The notes under the pieces are model-generated. The model had not been told where the DNA came from and searched no databases. It saw nothing but the letters and a program-made list of their open reading frames with translations. A program made the translations under genes and the position numbers. A DNA stretch of 42,167 nucleotides from Mycobacterium persicum (lineage in GTDB: Bacteria; Actinomycetota; Actinomycetes; Mycobacteriales; Mycobacteriaceae): the NCBI RefSeq assembly GCF_002086675.1, contig NZ_MVIF01000045.1, positions 1-42,167 of the forward strand. The letters run 5' to 3'. Shown one piece after another: positions 27,065 to 38,043 of the stretch. Position 1 is the first letter of the stretch; every line of letters starts with the position of its first letter.

Positions 27065-28954
27065 CTATGGCCCGGTCTTGACCCATTGGCCGGCGTCGCC
27101 GACGATGCCGACTGGCACCGCGCCGGACAGGCTGACGTTCTGCACGCTCGGGCCGGCTGCGACGATCGTGGTGTCCTGCAATATCGGCAGCACGGTTGAC
27201 ATATTCCACAGTCGCGGTTCGATGGCGGTGATCACGTCGTTGATGTTCTTGGTGCCGTTGAGGGCGGCGTCGATGTTCGACTGGATGCTGCGATCGCAGA
27301 TCCCCGTAAGGTTCGACGGCGCCTTGACCAGCGCGCTCGGATCGGCCGGCGGGCCGGGCTGCGGCGTGGGCGTAACCGTGTCGGGAGCCACGGTCGGCGT
27401 GGCGCCGGTGGGGGTAACCGCCGGCGAGGCCGGTGGCGGGACCTGGGTGGCCTGCAGCGCGGGACAGCTATAACGCGAGGCCAGCAATGTCGCCAGGTTT
27501 CCGCCGGCTTGATGCCAGCCGACGATGGCATCAATCCGGTTGTCGTTCAACGCGTCCCGGTAAAGGATGACCGGATCCAGGGCCAGCACGGTCGCGTCGA
27601 TCCCGACGTTGCGCAGTTGGTCGGCCGCGGTATTGGCGACGGCCACTGACGTCGGGTCGTTTGCCGCCACCCCGACGACCAATGACAGCTGTTTGCCGTC
27701 CTTACTGACCCGGCCCCGGATCACTTCCGGCGGCCCGGTGCTCACCGGTGTGGTCGAACCCGGTCCCGACGGCGCGGTCGACGCCGAGTTGCTGTCGATC
27801 TCATATCCGGATGCGGCCAGCAACCCCAAAGCGGTGGTGGTCGTCATCGCCGGTGGCGCGGTCGGCACATAGCCCGGGTCGCTGGGCGAGCGGATCTGCG
27901 CCTGATCCAGGGTCACGGTGTTGTCGCTGCCGGCGCCCACCGCAGCCAGCAGGTCGATGTCCAGCAGCCCCAAGATCGCCTTGCGGACCTGCGTGTCGGC
28001 CAACTTCGGCACGTTTGCCCGCAGCGTCAGCTGCATGACCCGCGGTGTCACGATCCGCGCGGTCCGCACATCCGGGATGGCCGACAACTGCGCGAAAGCG
28101 GCCGAACCGCCATGCACCTGCGCCACCTGCGTGTCGCCGTTACGCACCGAATCGGCCAGCGCCGCGGGTGCCCCGGCCCGCCGGAAGAGGATCAGGCCGG
28201 GTTTGGCAGGCGGCCCCCAGTACCGGTCGTTGCGGGCGATCAGGATCTCGTCGCGCTGCGGGTCGATGTTCTCCACCCGGAACTGCCCGCCGGTGACGGG
28301 CAGCGCCCGGGCCAGCCCCGCGGCGAAACCGCCGGGCACGTCCTTGACGATGTGCGCCGGCAGCAGGTTGTTGAACAACTCCCGCCAGGCTGGGTATGGC
28401 TGCGCGAAGGTCACCACGGCCTGCTTGCCGCCTTCGAGCGATTGCACACCGGTGATCAGGTCATAGCCCGCCGGATCGACGACGCCCGGCTGGCTGACCA
28501 TCTGCCGCCACAGGTACCAGAAGTCGTCGGCGGCGATGGGCGCGTTGTCGGTCCATTGCGCCTCGGGCCGGATCTTGTAGGTCACCGTGAACGGGTTTTC
28601 GCTGGTGACGTCCGCCGACACCAGCAACGTCGGGTCCATCTCCCAGCGCGAACCGGTCGGCGAGCTGGCATCGGGCACCGGGCGGAACGCACTGGGCAAC
28701 ACCAGCGCGCTGACCGCGGCGTTCACCGGCGACAGATCCGAGAGCAGATGCGGATTGAACCCGGCGCCGATCGAGTCGATGCCCATGATGATCTGGGTGG
28801 GATGCGGCGGCGGCGGAGGTGTGACGTGCGTGGTATCGGTGCTCTGCGGCGCCGGCGGCGGGCTCACGGTACAACCGGACAGCGCCACCCCCAACGTCGA
28901 AATCAGCACACCGACCGTCACCAGGACGTGACGGGCTCGGTGCAGCACGCCCAT
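27065..28954 (-). CDS. lpqW: Lipoprotein LpqW
   Basis: 629 residues from the ATG at 28954, selected because it begins a lipoprotein signal; the frame is open 49 codons further but overlaps typA. The signal peptide runs from MGVLHRARH to the lipobox ALSGC, acylated at C28. The mature part resembles periplasmic oligopeptide-binding proteins, with the landmarks [31 protein letters not shown] and [21 protein letters not shown] Pro/Thr-rich insert lies near residue 540. In mycobacteria LpqW affects the balance of phosphatidylinositol mannosides and lipoarabinomannan; it is not known to transport peptides. It lies downstream of typA in the same direction, as in M. tuberculosis. Confidence 0.94.
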   Translation of the reverse strand: MGVLHRARHVLVTVGVLISTLGVALSGCTVSPPPAPQSTDTTHVTPPPPPHPTQIIMGIDSIGAGFNPHLLSDLSPVNAAVSALVLPSAFRPVPDASSPTGSRWEMDPTLLVSADVTSENPFTVTYKIRPEAQWTDNAPIAADDFWYLWRQMVSQPGVVDPAGYDLITGVQSLEGGKQAVVTFAQPYPAWRELFNNLLPAHIVKDVPGGFAAGLARALPVTGGQFRVENIDPQRDEILIARNDRYWGPPAKPGLILFRRAGAPAALADSVRNGDTQVAQVHGGSAAFAQLSAIPDVRTARIVTPRVMQLTLRANVPKLADTQVRKAILGLLDIDLLAAVGAGSDNTVTLDQAQIRSPSDPGYVPTAPPAMTTTTALGLLAASGYEIDSNSASTAPSGPGSTTPVSTGPPEVIRGRVSKDGKQLSLVVGVAANDPTSVAVANTAADQLRNVGIDATVLALDPVILYRDALNDNRIDAIVGWHQAGGNLATLLASRYSCPALQATQVPPPASPAVTPTGATPTVAPDTVTPTPQPGPPADPSALVKAPSNLTGICDRSIQSNIDAALNGTKNINDVITAIEPRLWNMSTVLPILQDTTIVAAGPSVQNVSLSGAVPVGIVGDAGQWVKTGP

Positions 28955-29051
28955 CAGGGTATCGAGGTGACCCACGGCGGTGATGTCACGGCGAAAAACC
29001 GGGGCGGGTTTCGCCGTGGCGTTACGCTGGTGCGCCCCGGGCGGCCCCAAG

Positions 29052-30926
29052 CTAACCCCGGGCCTTGGCCCGCGCCCGGCTGCGGGCGCGGGAGGTGGCA
29101 TCCAGCTCGACCTTGCGGACCCGCACGATCTCCGGGGTCACCTCGACGCATTCGTCGGGCGCGCAGAACTCCATGGCCCGCTCCAGGTCGAGTTCGAGCG
29201 GCTTGGCCAGGGTTTCGATGACATCGGCGGTCGACGAGCGCATGTTGGTCAGCTTCTTCTCCCGGGTGACGTTGATGTCGAGGTCCTCCGGGCGCGGGTT
29301 GACGCCGACGACCATGCCCTCGTAGGTGTCCTGGCCGGGCTCGACGAAGAACTGGCCCCGATCGGCGAGCTGGAGCAACGCAAACGGGGTGATGGTGCCG
29401 GACCGGTCGGAGACCAGCGATCCCGTGTGGCGGGCCCGGATGTCCCCCGCCCACGGCTTGTACCCGTCGAACACCGCATGCCCGACGCCGGTGCCGCGGG
29501 TCTCGGTGAGGAAGTCGGTGCGCCACCCGATCAGGCCGCGGCTGGGCACCACGAAATCCATCCGGACCCAACCAGTGGTGTGGTTGGCCATCTCCACCAT
29601 GCGGCCCTTGCGCGCGGCCATCAATTGGGTGACCGCACCGACGTATTCCTCCGGGCAGTCGACGGTCATCGCCTCGAACGGCTCGTGCAACCTGCCGTCG
29701 ATGGTCTTGGTCACCACCTGCGGCTTGCCCACGGTCAATTCGAAGCCCTCGCGGCGCATCTGCTCGACCAGTACGGCCAGCGCCAGCTCGCCGCGGCCCT
29801 GCACCTCCCAGGCGTCCGGCGCACCGATGTCGAGGACCCGGATCGACACGTTGCCCACCAGCTCGGCATCCAGCCGGTTGCGGACCATGCGGGCGGTGAG
29901 CTTGTGACCGGCCACCTTGCCGGCCAGCGGCGAGGTGTTGGTGCCGACGGTGACCGAGATGGCCGGCTCGTCGACGGCGATCCTCGGCAGCGCAACGGGA
30001 TTCGTCAGGTCGGCGAGCGTGTCGCCGATCATGATCTCGGGCAGGCCGGCGACCGCCACGATGTCGCCGGCGACGGCCTCCTCCGTCGGATTGCGTTCCA
30101 CCCCTTCGGTGGCCAGCAATTCGGTGATCTTGGCGGTAGCCGTGCCCGCTTCCCGTATCCAGGCGACCTGTTGGCCCTTGCGGATGCGTCCGTTGTAGAT
30201 GCGGATCAACGCCAGCCGGCCCAGAAACGTCGACGCGTCGAGGTTGGTGACCAGCGCCTGCAGCGGCGCGTCCGGGTCGCCGTGGGGCGGCGGCACGTGC
30301 TCTTCGAGGATCTCGAACAGCGGATCGAGGTTGTCGCCGTCGGGAACCTGGCCGTCGAGCGGCTGGGCGGTGCTGGCCACCCCGGCGCGTCCGGATGCGA
30401 ACAGCGTGGGCAGGCCCAGCGCGTGCTCGGCGGCTGCGGCTGCCTCGTCGTCGAGATCGCTGGCCACGTCCAGCAACAGGTCGTGACTGGCCTCGACGAC
30501 CTCGGCGATGCGCGCGTCGGGCCGGTCGGTCTTGTTGACGACGAGAATCACCGGCAGATGGGCGGCCAGCGCCTTGCGCAGCACGAACCGCGTCTGCGGC
30601 AGCGGCCCCTCGGACGCGTCCACCAGCAGCAACACCCCGTCCACCATGGATAGCCCACGCTCCACCTCGCCGCCGAAATCGGCGTGTCCGGGCGTGTCGA
30701 TGACATTGATCACAGTCACGGTGCCATCGCTGTTATGGCGGTGCACGGCGGTGTTCTTGGCCAGGATGGTGATCCCTTTTTCCCGCTCCAGGTCACCGGT
30801 ATCCAGCACGCGTTCCTGCAGCCCCCCGCGTTCGGCCAGCGCCCCGGATTGCCGCAGCATGGCGTCGACCAGCGTGGTTTTGCCGTGGTCGACGTGCGCG
30901 ACGATGGCGACATTGCGGAATGGCAC
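29052..30926 (-). CDS. typA: Ribosome-associated GTPase TypA/BipA
   Basis: 624 residues from the GTG at 30926 ([17 protein letters not shown]), chosen by family; the frame is open another 22 codons. The G1 motif AHVDHGKT is at 10-17, followed by DTPGH and NKTD, then EF-Tu-like domain 2, EF-G-like domains and the BipA C-terminal domain ([19 protein letters not shown]). It ends in a basic tail, [13 protein letters not shown]. It is a translational GTPase that binds ribosomes and helps ribosome assembly and stress responses, especially at low temperature. It lies between nar genes and lpqW, with about 170 nt separating it from narI. Confidence 0.95.
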   Translation of the reverse strand: MPFRNVAIVAHVDHGKTTLVDAMLRQSGALAERGGLQERVLDTGDLEREKGITILAKNTAVHRHNSDGTVTVINVIDTPGHADFGGEVERGLSMVDGVLLLVDASEGPLPQTRFVLRKALAAHLPVILVVNKTDRPDARIAEVVEASHDLLLDVASDLDDEAAAAAEHALGLPTLFASGRAGVASTAQPLDGQVPDGDNLDPLFEILEEHVPPPHGDPDAPLQALVTNLDASTFLGRLALIRIYNGRIRKGQQVAWIREAGTATAKITELLATEGVERNPTEEAVAGDIVAVAGLPEIMIGDTLADLTNPVALPRIAVDEPAISVTVGTNTSPLAGKVAGHKLTARMVRNRLDAELVGNVSIRVLDIGAPDAWEVQGRGELALAVLVEQMRREGFELTVGKPQVVTKTIDGRLHEPFEAMTVDCPEEYVGAVTQLMAARKGRMVEMANHTTGWVRMDFVVPSRGLIGWRTDFLTETRGTGVGHAVFDGYKPWAGDIRARHTGSLVSDRSGTITPFALLQLADRGQFFVEPGQDTYEGMVVGVNPRPEDLDINVTREKKLTNMRSSTADVIETLAKPLELDLERAMEFCAPDECVEVTPEIVRVRKVELDATSRARSRARAKARG

Positions 30927-31098
30927 GTCGGTGATTGTGGCAGCCCGGTGGCCGGTTCGCGAAAACCAGCGTCCGGCGGCCGTTCCGAACATCGATTCTG
31001 CATACAGCGCTACCGCGGGCGGCCGAGCCGCGCGCTGGGCGCAGTCTCGACGCGCTGTGCACAGTCTGGGCGCGCGCCGACACTGCCGTGGAATGGCG

Positions 31099-31830
31099 CT
31101 ACCAGCCTCGACGGGGCGGCGCCGAACCGACCAGTTGGTCGGTGGCGGCCACCTCGCGGCTGCGATACACGATGTAGGGCCTGAACAGGTAGGCGATCGG
31201 GGCGCTCAGTACATGCACCAGCCGGGTGAACGGCCACAGCGTGAACAGCACCATCCCGATCAGGGCATGCAGCTGGTAGTCCAACGGTGCGTTGATCATC
31301 ACCTCCCCGTGCGGCTGGAACAACCAGATCCGCCGGAACCACATCCCGACCGTGTAGCGGTAGTGGAACTCGCCGCCGTGCGGCCCCGTCCCGATCAGGT
31401 CGCAGTAGAGCCCCACCACGATGGCCAGCACCAGCACCACATACATCACCTTGTCGCTGCGGGTGGTCGACGCCGACACTGCCGGACGGGTGAGCCTCCG
31501 GTAGATCAGCAAACCCACGCCCACCAGCGTCGCGAAACCCGCAATGGATCCGGCGATCACCGCTTGCAGGTGGTAGACGTAGTCGCTGACGTGAAGCGCC
31601 TTGGTCACCCGCGGCGGGATGAACAACCCCATCACGTGGCCGGCGAACACCGCCAGGATGCCGAAGTGAAATATCGGGCTGGCGATGCTGAGCAGCCGCG
31701 ACTCGTAGATCTGCGAGGAGCGGGAGGTCCAGCCGAACTTGTCGTAGCGGTATCGCCACCAGAGGCCGACCACCAACACCGCCAGCGTGACGTAAGGGGT
31801 GATGTCCCAGAACAGTACGTTGCTAAACAT
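31099..31830 (-). CDS. narI: Nitrate reductase gamma subunit NarI (cytochrome b)
   Basis: 243 residues and five transmembrane segments. Haem-ligand histidines are visible in two pairs: H55 and H65 (IFHFGILAVFAGHVMGLF) and two near the fifth segment (YQLHALIGM and RLVHVLSAP). NarI oxidises menaquinol in the membrane and passes electrons to NarH. The start overlaps the end of narJ by 8 nt. It is the last gene of narGHJI. Confidence 0.95.
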   Translation of the reverse strand: MFSNVLFWDITPYVTLAVLVVGLWWRYRYDKFGWTSRSSQIYESRLLSIASPIFHFGILAVFAGHVMGLFIPPRVTKALHVSDYVYHLQAVIAGSIAGFATLVGVGLLIYRRLTRPAVSASTTRSDKVMYVVLVLAIVVGLYCDLIGTGPHGGEFHYRYTVGMWFRRIWLFQPHGEVMINAPLDYQLHALIGMVLFTLWPFTRLVHVLSAPIAYLFRPYIVYRSREVAATDQLVGSAPPRRGW

Positions 31831-32485
31831 CGGGCGCTCTTTCTTGGCGACGGGGCGGCACGGTCAAGTTAAACGGTTGCAGCCCAACGGCTTCCGCGGG
31901 CGGCCCGGCTTCGGCCAGACGCCGCGCCCGGCGCACCTCCTGGTCGGTGGCCACCGGCAACGTCTCGCACACCGCCGCCACGGTGTGCTGATACGGCGAC
32001 TCGGCGTCGGCCAACGCGGACCGCAACACGTCGATGGGGACCCGGTGCTCGGTCAACAACCGCCGTCCCACCTCGGGTGCGACGGTCGCGGCGAACTCGA
32101 GCACGACCGGCAAATGATCCGGCGCCTCGCTGCGTGGCGGCTCCACTCCCGCGGCCCGGTACGCGGTGGCGAAGGCCAGCATCTCCCGGCCGCGGTTGCG
32201 GGTGTCCCCTGCGGTCCAGTACGTCAGATACATCGTGGCGCGCCGGCGCATGTCGAACGTGGCGACGTAGTCCATGGCGGCGGCCATCGGTTCCGCGGCG
32301 CGCAGCGCGGCGACCGTTCGCCCGAGCAGGTCGGCGACGGTCCCGTCCAGGTGCGCCAGCAGACCTTCGACGGTGTCCAGGCGCTCGGTCAGCCCGTCGT
32401 CGGGGTAGGCCAGCAGCAGTGACGCCGCCTGCCACACCAGCCGGTCGCGCAGCGCCGGTTCACGGGATCGGGAGCGCAGCCTCAT
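31823..32485 (-). CDS. narJ: Nitrate reductase assembly chaperone NarJ
   Basis: 220 residues, helical and soluble, of the TorD/NarJ chaperone family. The family landmarks are LVWQAASLLLAYPDD near the start and YVATFDMRRRATMYLTYWT with GDTRNRGREML in the middle. NarJ holds NarG for molybdenum-cofactor insertion and membrane docking and is not part of the final enzyme. The start overlaps the narH stop by 4 nt (ATGA), and the end overlaps narI. Confidence 0.94.
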   Translation of the reverse strand: MRLRSRSREPALRDRLVWQAASLLLAYPDDGLTERLDTVEGLLAHLDGTVADLLGRTVAALRAAEPMAAAMDYVATFDMRRRATMYLTYWTAGDTRNRGREMLAFATAYRAAGVEPPRSEAPDHLPVVLEFAATVAPEVGRRLLTEHRVPIDVLRSALADAESPYQHTVAAVCETLPVATDQEVRRARRLAEAGPPAEAVGLQPFNLTVPPRRQERAPDV

Positions 32486-34071
32486 CGCTGCTGCTTTTCC
32501 GGGAACATCCCGACCGGCGGCTGGTCGCCGTTCCAGGTCAGCAGGTCCACCTGGGTCGAACGCTGGTGGGCATGGAATGTCTGCACCGAAACCGGCACCG
32601 GTGCGCCGTCTTCATACATACCGGGGCCGCCGTCGCCGGTCAGCGAGCAGCCCATCTGCTCCAGCTCGCGGGCCTGCGGGCTGAACGCCGTCGGAATGAC
32701 ATACCTCTCTTCGTATTTCGCGATGGCGAGCAGCCGATACATGTCGTACATCTGTTCTTCGGTCATCCCGACCGACTGCGGAATGTGGGGCTGAGTCTCC
32801 CGACCGAGATTGATGTCGCGCATGTAGGAGCGCATCGCCGCCAGCCGCCGTAACACCGCTTCCACCACGCCGGTGTCGCCGGCGGTGAACAGTTCGGCCA
32901 GGTACTGCATCGGGATGCGCAGCGCCTCCAGCGCACCGAACAGGTTCCCCACCTCTTCGCCGTCGTGACCGTCGCGGCTGACGGCGTCGACCACCGGCGA
33001 CAGCGGTGGGATGTACCAGACCATCGGCATCGTCCGATACTCCGGATGCAACGGCAGCGCCACTTGGTAGGTGTTGATCAGCGCATAGACCGGAGAGCGT
33101 CGCGCCGCTTCGATCCACTCCTCGGAGATACCTTCCGCGCGCGCACCGGCGATGACCTCAGGATCGTTGGGATCCAACAGGATTCGCCGTTGAGCCTGAT
33201 ACAGGTCGATGTCGTTTTCCACCGACGCCGCCTCGAGCACCCGGTCGACGTCGTAGAGTACCAGGCCCAGATAGCGCAGCCGGCCCACGCAGGTCTCCGA
33301 GCAGATGGTCGGCAGGCCAACCTCCATCCGCGGATAGCACAGTGTGCACTTCTCGGCCTTGCCCGTCTTGTGGTTGAAATAGACCTTCTTGTAAGGACAT
33401 CCGGACACACACATCCGCCAGCCGCGGCAGCGGTCCTGGTCGACCAGCACGATGCCGTCCTCGCTGCGCTTGTACATCGCACCCGACGGGCACGACGCCA
33501 CGCAGGACGGGTTGAGGCAGTGCTCGCAGATCCGGGGCAGGTAAAACATGAAGGTCTCTTCGAGTTGGAGTTTCACCTCCTCGTTGACCTTCTTCAAGAT
33601 CGGGTCGTCGGCAAGGATCTCGGGCGAGCCGGCCAGATTGTCGTCCCAGTTCGGCCCCCACGACACCTTCATCGTTTTGCCGCTGATCAGGCTTCGGGGC
33701 GCCGCGGTCGGAAAGGTGTCACCCGCCGGTGCGGTGGTCAGGTTTTCGTAGTCGTAGGTCCACGGCTCGTAGTATTCGTCGATGGTCGGCAACTTCGGGT
33801 TGGCGAAGATCCGCAACAGCTTGTGGAAGCGGCCGCCGTCACGCAGCCGCAACCGGCCCTTGTTGTCGCGTATCCAGCCGCCGCGCCAGCGCTCCTGGTC
33901 CTCGTAGGTGCGCGGATAGCCTTGTCCCGGACGGGTTTCGACGTTGTTGAACCATACGTACTCGGTGCCGGTGCGGTTGGTCCAGGCCTGCTTGCAGGTG
34001 ACCGAACAGGTATGGCAGCCAATGCATTTGTCGAGGTTCATCACCATCGCGAGCTGCGCCATGACTTTCAT
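32482..34071 (-). CDS. narH: Nitrate reductase beta subunit NarH
   Basis: 529 residues. Four cysteine groups carry one [3Fe-4S] and three [4Fe-4S] clusters: CIGCHTCSVTCKQAW at the N-terminus, CEHCLNPSCVASCP, CRGWRMCVSGCP (Trp in place of a ligand, marking the [3Fe-4S] cluster) and CTLCYPR. It relays electrons from NarI to NarG on the cytoplasmic face. It lies 2 nt after narG and is coupled to narJ. It is slightly shorter than I remember for M. tuberculosis NarH (about 558), with the difference apparently at the C-terminus. Confidence 0.95.
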   Translation of the reverse strand: MKVMAQLAMVMNLDKCIGCHTCSVTCKQAWTNRTGTEYVWFNNVETRPGQGYPRTYEDQERWRGGWIRDNKGRLRLRDGGRFHKLLRIFANPKLPTIDEYYEPWTYDYENLTTAPAGDTFPTAAPRSLISGKTMKVSWGPNWDDNLAGSPEILADDPILKKVNEEVKLQLEETFMFYLPRICEHCLNPSCVASCPSGAMYKRSEDGIVLVDQDRCRGWRMCVSGCPYKKVYFNHKTGKAEKCTLCYPRMEVGLPTICSETCVGRLRYLGLVLYDVDRVLEAASVENDIDLYQAQRRILLDPNDPEVIAGARAEGISEEWIEAARRSPVYALINTYQVALPLHPEYRTMPMVWYIPPLSPVVDAVSRDGHDGEEVGNLFGALEALRIPMQYLAELFTAGDTGVVEAVLRRLAAMRSYMRDINLGRETQPHIPQSVGMTEEQMYDMYRLLAIAKYEERYVIPTAFSPQARELEQMGCSLTGDGGPGMYEDGAPVPVSVQTFHAHQRSTQVDLLTWNGDQPPVGMFPEKQQR

Positions 34072-34073
34072 TG

Positions 34074-37000
34074 TCAGTACCGCACTTCCTGGCTGCGACG
34101 GCGCACTACGGTCACCTCGTCGCGCTGATTGCCTGTCGGGCCCAGATAGTTGAACGCAAACGCGTGCTGACCGTAACCACCGGCCAAGTGGCTGGGCTTG
34201 ATTCGGATGCGGGTGAGCGCGTTGTGGTTACCGCCGCGCTTGTCGTTGGTCTCGGTGCGCGGTGTGTCCACCGTGCGTTCTTGCACGTGGTAGACGAACA
34301 CCACGCCGTCGGGGATCCGGTGGGAGACGATGGCCCGGCACACGTAGATGCCATTGGCATTGCTGGCCTCGACCCAATCATTGTCGCGCACTTGGATTTT
34401 CGCTGCATCAGCCGGGCTCATCCACATGGTGGGACCGCCGCGGGACAGCGACAGCATGTACAGGTTGTCCTGGTAGGTGGAGTGGAACGACCACTTCGAG
34501 TGCGGCGTCAAATAGCGTACGGTGAGCCCGATTCCGTCGTCAGCCGGGCCGAGTTCGGGCTGGCCGAACAGGCGCGTCATGTCCAGCGGCGGGCGGAAAA
34601 CCGGCAGATGTTCGCCCAGTTCCTCAATCCAGTCGTGCGCCAGGTAGAAATGCATCCGCCCGGTCAGCGTGTGGAACGGTTTGAGGTTCTCGATGTTGAT
34701 GGTGAACGGCGCATACCGGCGCCCGCCGGTTTCGCTGCCCGACCACTCCGGGCTGGTGATCACCGGGACTGGACGCGCCTGGGTATCGGCATAGCTGATA
34801 CGGCGGTCTTCGCTGCCCTCGGCCAGATGCGCGAGCCGCTGACCGGTCCTTTTCTCCAGCTCGCGGAAGCCTTCGACGGCTAGGCGGCCGTTGGTTGTCC
34901 CGGACAGCAGCAGCAGCACGTCGGCCATCCGCGCCGCGGTGGTGATGGCCGGACGCCCCGCCGCGACACCGGAATTCAGTACTCCGAATCTGGCTCCGAG
35001 TTCCTCGACCTCCTGGAAGGGATGCACCGTGACACCCTTGGTGGTCAGCCCAAACTTCTCGACGAGCGGACCCAACGTCACCCACTTGTCGTAGATCGCC
35101 GGGTAGTCGCGCTCTACCACGGTGATCTTGCCCATCGTGCGCCCCGGTACCGGCGTTGCACCGGTATGCAGCCAATCGTTTTCGACGCCGCCGGGATATG
35201 CCATCGCAGCCGAGGTGTCGTGCTCGAGTGCGGTGAGCACCACATCGCTGCGGGTGCCCAGATGCCCCTTGGCCATGGCGCTGAAAGCCCGGGCAATAGC
35301 GCCGAAAGCGTCAAAATCCGAGCGGGTTTCCCACGGCGGATCGGTCGCGGCGCTGAACGCGTGCACATAGGGATGCATGTCGGTGCTGGAGATGTCGGCC
35401 TTCTCGTACCAGGTCGCCGCCGGCAGCACCACATCGGATACCAGCGTCGTGGAGGTCATCCGGAAGTCGATCGACATCATCAGGTCGAGCTTGCCCTCCG
35501 GAATGTCGCCGTCGCAGACCACATCGACGGGCCGGATCCCGTCGGCCGGCGGCCCGGCCTGCACGTTGGAATTGGTTCCCAGCAAGTGGCGCAGGAAATA
35601 CTCGCCACCCTTACCCGACGAGCCGATCAGGTTGGCCCGCCAGACCGTCAGCACCCGCGGCCAGTTGGCAGGGTTGTCGGGATCAGTCACGGCGAGCTTG
35701 AGTTTGCGCTGCGCCAGCTGCTCGGCGACATACTCACCGGCCTCACGACCGGCGGCGCACGCCTCGTCGGCGAGATCCAGGCTGGATCGGTCGAACTGCG
35801 GGTAATACGGGCTCCACCCCATCGCCACCGCCGAGGCCAGCACGTCCATGGTGTGCTTGTCGGCGAACCGGCCCCGCCCCACCGGGCTGGCCAACTTGTC
35901 GGCTCCGTAGCCGTCGTAACGCCATTGGTCGGCGTGCGCATACCAGTACGAGGCGCCGGGCACCTGCCGCGGCGGGCGCACCCAGTCGGTGGCCATCGAC
36001 ATCGTCTGGAATCCGGTGAGCGGACGAATCTTCTCCTGACCCACGTAATGGGCCCACCCGCCACCGTTGCGCCCCATCGAGCCGGTCAGCATCAACAGCG
36101 CCAGCACCGCCCGGTAGATGGCGTCGCCGTGGAACCAATGGCAGATGCCGCCACCCATGATGATCATCGACCGGCCGCCGGATTCCTCTGCGCTGCGGGC
36201 GAATTCGCGGGCAACCCGGATAGCCTGCCCGGCCGACACCCCGGTGATCGGCTCCTGCCAGGCCGGGGTGTTGGGTTGGGCGGGATCGTCGTAGCCGGTC
36301 GGCCATTGGCCGGGTAGGCCCGGACGCGCCACGCCGTAGTGGGCCAGCATCAGGTCGAAAACCGTGCACACCAGGTGCTTACCGACGCGGCGCACCGGGA
36401 CGCCGCGGGCGACTGTGGTGCCTTCGCCGTTGACCGTGTCGAAGTTGGGCAGGTGGATGAGCGCGGTGCTGTTTTCGCCGTTGACGCGGTGCGCGCCCTG
36501 CACGCTGAGCGCCGGCAGCAGATCACCCAGATCGAGGTTCCACTTCCCGACACCGTCTTCGCCGTAGCGGAATCCCAGCGAGCCGTGCGGCACGACGACT
36601 GTGCCGGTCGTTTCGTCCAGCAGCGCGGGCTTGAGCGCCGCGTTCTCGGAGTTCTTATCGGCCTCGCCCAGATCCGCGGCCGTGAGGTTCTTGCCCGGGA
36701 CCAGCATCTCGCCCCGTTGCTCCAGTTTGATCAGGAACGGCAGGTCGGTGTAGCGGCGGGCGAAGTCGACGAAAAACGGAACCTGCTTTTGCACATAGCA
36801 TTCCGACAGGATGACGTGACCCATCGCCATGGCCAGCGCCCCGTCGGCGCCGGCCGCACACGGCATCCACTCGTCGGCGAACTTGGTGTTGTCGGCATAG
36901 TCGGGGCTGACGGTGACGACCTTGGTGCCGCGGTAGCGGGCTTCGGCCATCCAGTGCGCATCCGGGGTCCGGGTGATCGGCACGTTGGAACCCCACATCA

Positions 37001-37781
37001 TCAGATAGGCCGCGTCCCACCAGTCCCCGGACTCGGGCACGTCCGTCTGGTCTCCGAACACCTGCGGCGAGGCGACCGGCAGGTCGGCGTACCAGTCGTA
37101 AAACGACGTCATGGGGGCGCCGATCAACTCGAAGAACCGCGAGCCGGCGGCATAGGACACCATCGACATCGCGGGGATCGGCGAGAAGCCGGCAACCCGG
37201 TCCGGACCGTAGGTCTTGATGGTGTACACGTGGGCCGCGGCGATCAGCTCGGTCGCTTCGGCCCAGCCGACCCGGACCAGTCCGCCCTTGCCGCGGGCTT
37301 GCTGATAACGACGGCGGCGCTGCGGATCTGCCTGGATGTCGGCCCACGCCAGCACCGGGTCGCCGAGCCGGGCTTTGGCCTCCCGGTACATCTCGATCAG
37401 CACCCCGCGGGCATACGGGTAGCGAAGCCGGGTCGGCGCATAGCTGTACCAGGAGAACGACGCGCCGCGGGGACAGCCGCGTGGTTCGTACTCGGGGCGG
37501 TCCGGGCCCACCGACGGGTAGTCGGTCTGCTGGGTTTCCCAGGTGATGATGCCGTCTTTGACGTAGATCTTCCATGAGCAGGATCCGGTGCAGTTGACGC
37601 CGTGCGTGGAGCGGACCACCTTGTCGTGACTCCACCGGTCACGGTAGAAAACGTCGGCCTCCCGCCCGCCGCGCCGGGTTACGGTGCGCAGATCGGCCGA
37701 GAATTCCCCCGGGGTGAAGAATCGCCCGCTGCGCTCCAGCAGCTCCTCGATCGCTCCGCCGACGTGCGGTGTGATGGTCAA
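34074..37781 (-). CDS. narG: Nitrate reductase alpha subunit NarG
   Basis: 1235 residues from a TTG at 37781, supported by AAGGAGGG about 7 nt upstream. The N-terminus has the FS0 cluster motif STHGVNCTGSCSWK with a downstream Cys in EPRGCPRGASFSWY. The molybdenum-bis-MGD ligand region, YADLPVASPQVFGDQTDVPE, is intact, and the C-terminal dinucleotide domain contains AAKIQVRDNDWVE. It reduces nitrate to nitrite using electrons from NarH. It is the first gene of narGHJI. The set is complete with tight or overlapping junctions, so an active membrane enzyme is expected. Known role in mycobacteria: respiration and redox balance at low oxygen. Confidence 0.96.
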   Translation of the reverse strand: MTITPHVGGAIEELLERSGRFFTPGEFSADLRTVTRRGGREADVFYRDRWSHDKVVRSTHGVNCTGSCSWKIYVKDGIITWETQQTDYPSVGPDRPEYEPRGCPRGASFSWYSYAPTRLRYPYARGVLIEMYREAKARLGDPVLAWADIQADPQRRRRYQQARGKGGLVRVGWAEATELIAAAHVYTIKTYGPDRVAGFSPIPAMSMVSYAAGSRFFELIGAPMTSFYDWYADLPVASPQVFGDQTDVPESGDWWDAAYLMMWGSNVPITRTPDAHWMAEARYRGTKVVTVSPDYADNTKFADEWMPCAAGADGALAMAMGHVILSECYVQKQVPFFVDFARRYTDLPFLIKLEQRGEMLVPGKNLTAADLGEADKNSENAALKPALLDETTGTVVVPHGSLGFRYGEDGVGKWNLDLGDLLPALSVQGAHRVNGENSTALIHLPNFDTVNGEGTTVARGVPVRRVGKHLVCTVFDLMLAHYGVARPGLPGQWPTGYDDPAQPNTPAWQEPITGVSAGQAIRVAREFARSAEESGGRSMIIMGGGICHWFHGDAIYRAVLALLMLTGSMGRNGGGWAHYVGQEKIRPLTGFQTMSMATDWVRPPRQVPGASYWYAHADQWRYDGYGADKLASPVGRGRFADKHTMDVLASAVAMGWSPYYPQFDRSSLDLADEACAAGREAGEYVAEQLAQRKLKLAVTDPDNPANWPRVLTVWRANLIGSSGKGGEYFLRHLLGTNSNVQAGPPADGIRPVDVVCDGDIPEGKLDLMMSIDFRMTSTTLVSDVVLPAATWYEKADISSTDMHPYVHAFSAATDPPWETRSDFDAFGAIARAFSAMAKGHLGTRSDVVLTALEHDTSAAMAYPGGVENDWLHTGATPVPGRTMGKITVVERDYPAIYDKWVTLGPLVEKFGLTTKGVTVHPFQEVEELGARFGVLNSGVAAGRPAITTAARMADVLLLLSGTTNGRLAVEGFRELEKRTGQRLAHLAEGSEDRRISYADTQARPVPVITSPEWSGSETGGRRYAPFTINIENLKPFHTLTGRMHFYLAHDWIEELGEHLPVFRPPLDMTRLFGQPELGPADDGIGLTVRYLTPHSKWSFHSTYQDNLYMLSLSRGGPTMWMSPADAAKIQVRDNDWVEASNANGIYVCRAIVSHRIPDGVVFVYHVQERTVDTPRTETNDKRGGNHNALTRIRIKPSHLAGGYGQHAFAFNYLGPTGNQRDEVTVVRRRSQEVRY

Positions 37782-38043
37782 CAGTGACCCTCCTTGTCAT
37801 GGACGACCCGGCGCCGGGCAGTAGCCAGTCGATCGCGCTCGTGGGCCAGCTGGAATCGGCGCGTGGCCGACGATAATCGGCTCGCGCGGTGCGTTGGCTG
37901 AAATTCGCGTCAACATCGGCATGGCAGCCGGCCACTGACGTGCAGCGGACCGCCGCGATCGCTACCGGCATGCAAATCCCAGGTTAGTGGTTTGTCACGT
38001 CCTTCTTCCAGTGGACGGCGGCGACCTTGAGCGGACCTGGACA
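37782..38043. promoter_or_regulatory. narG upstream region
   Basis: This 262-bp gap between mutT2 and narG (both minus) must carry the nar promoter. I see the strong ribosome site next to narG but no clear NarL, DosR or FNR-like box by eye. Confidence 0.45.

Noticed and set aside
29052..29101. Longer LpqW form overlapping typA
   Set aside because: It would bury the lipoprotein signal peptide, which starts properly at 28954.
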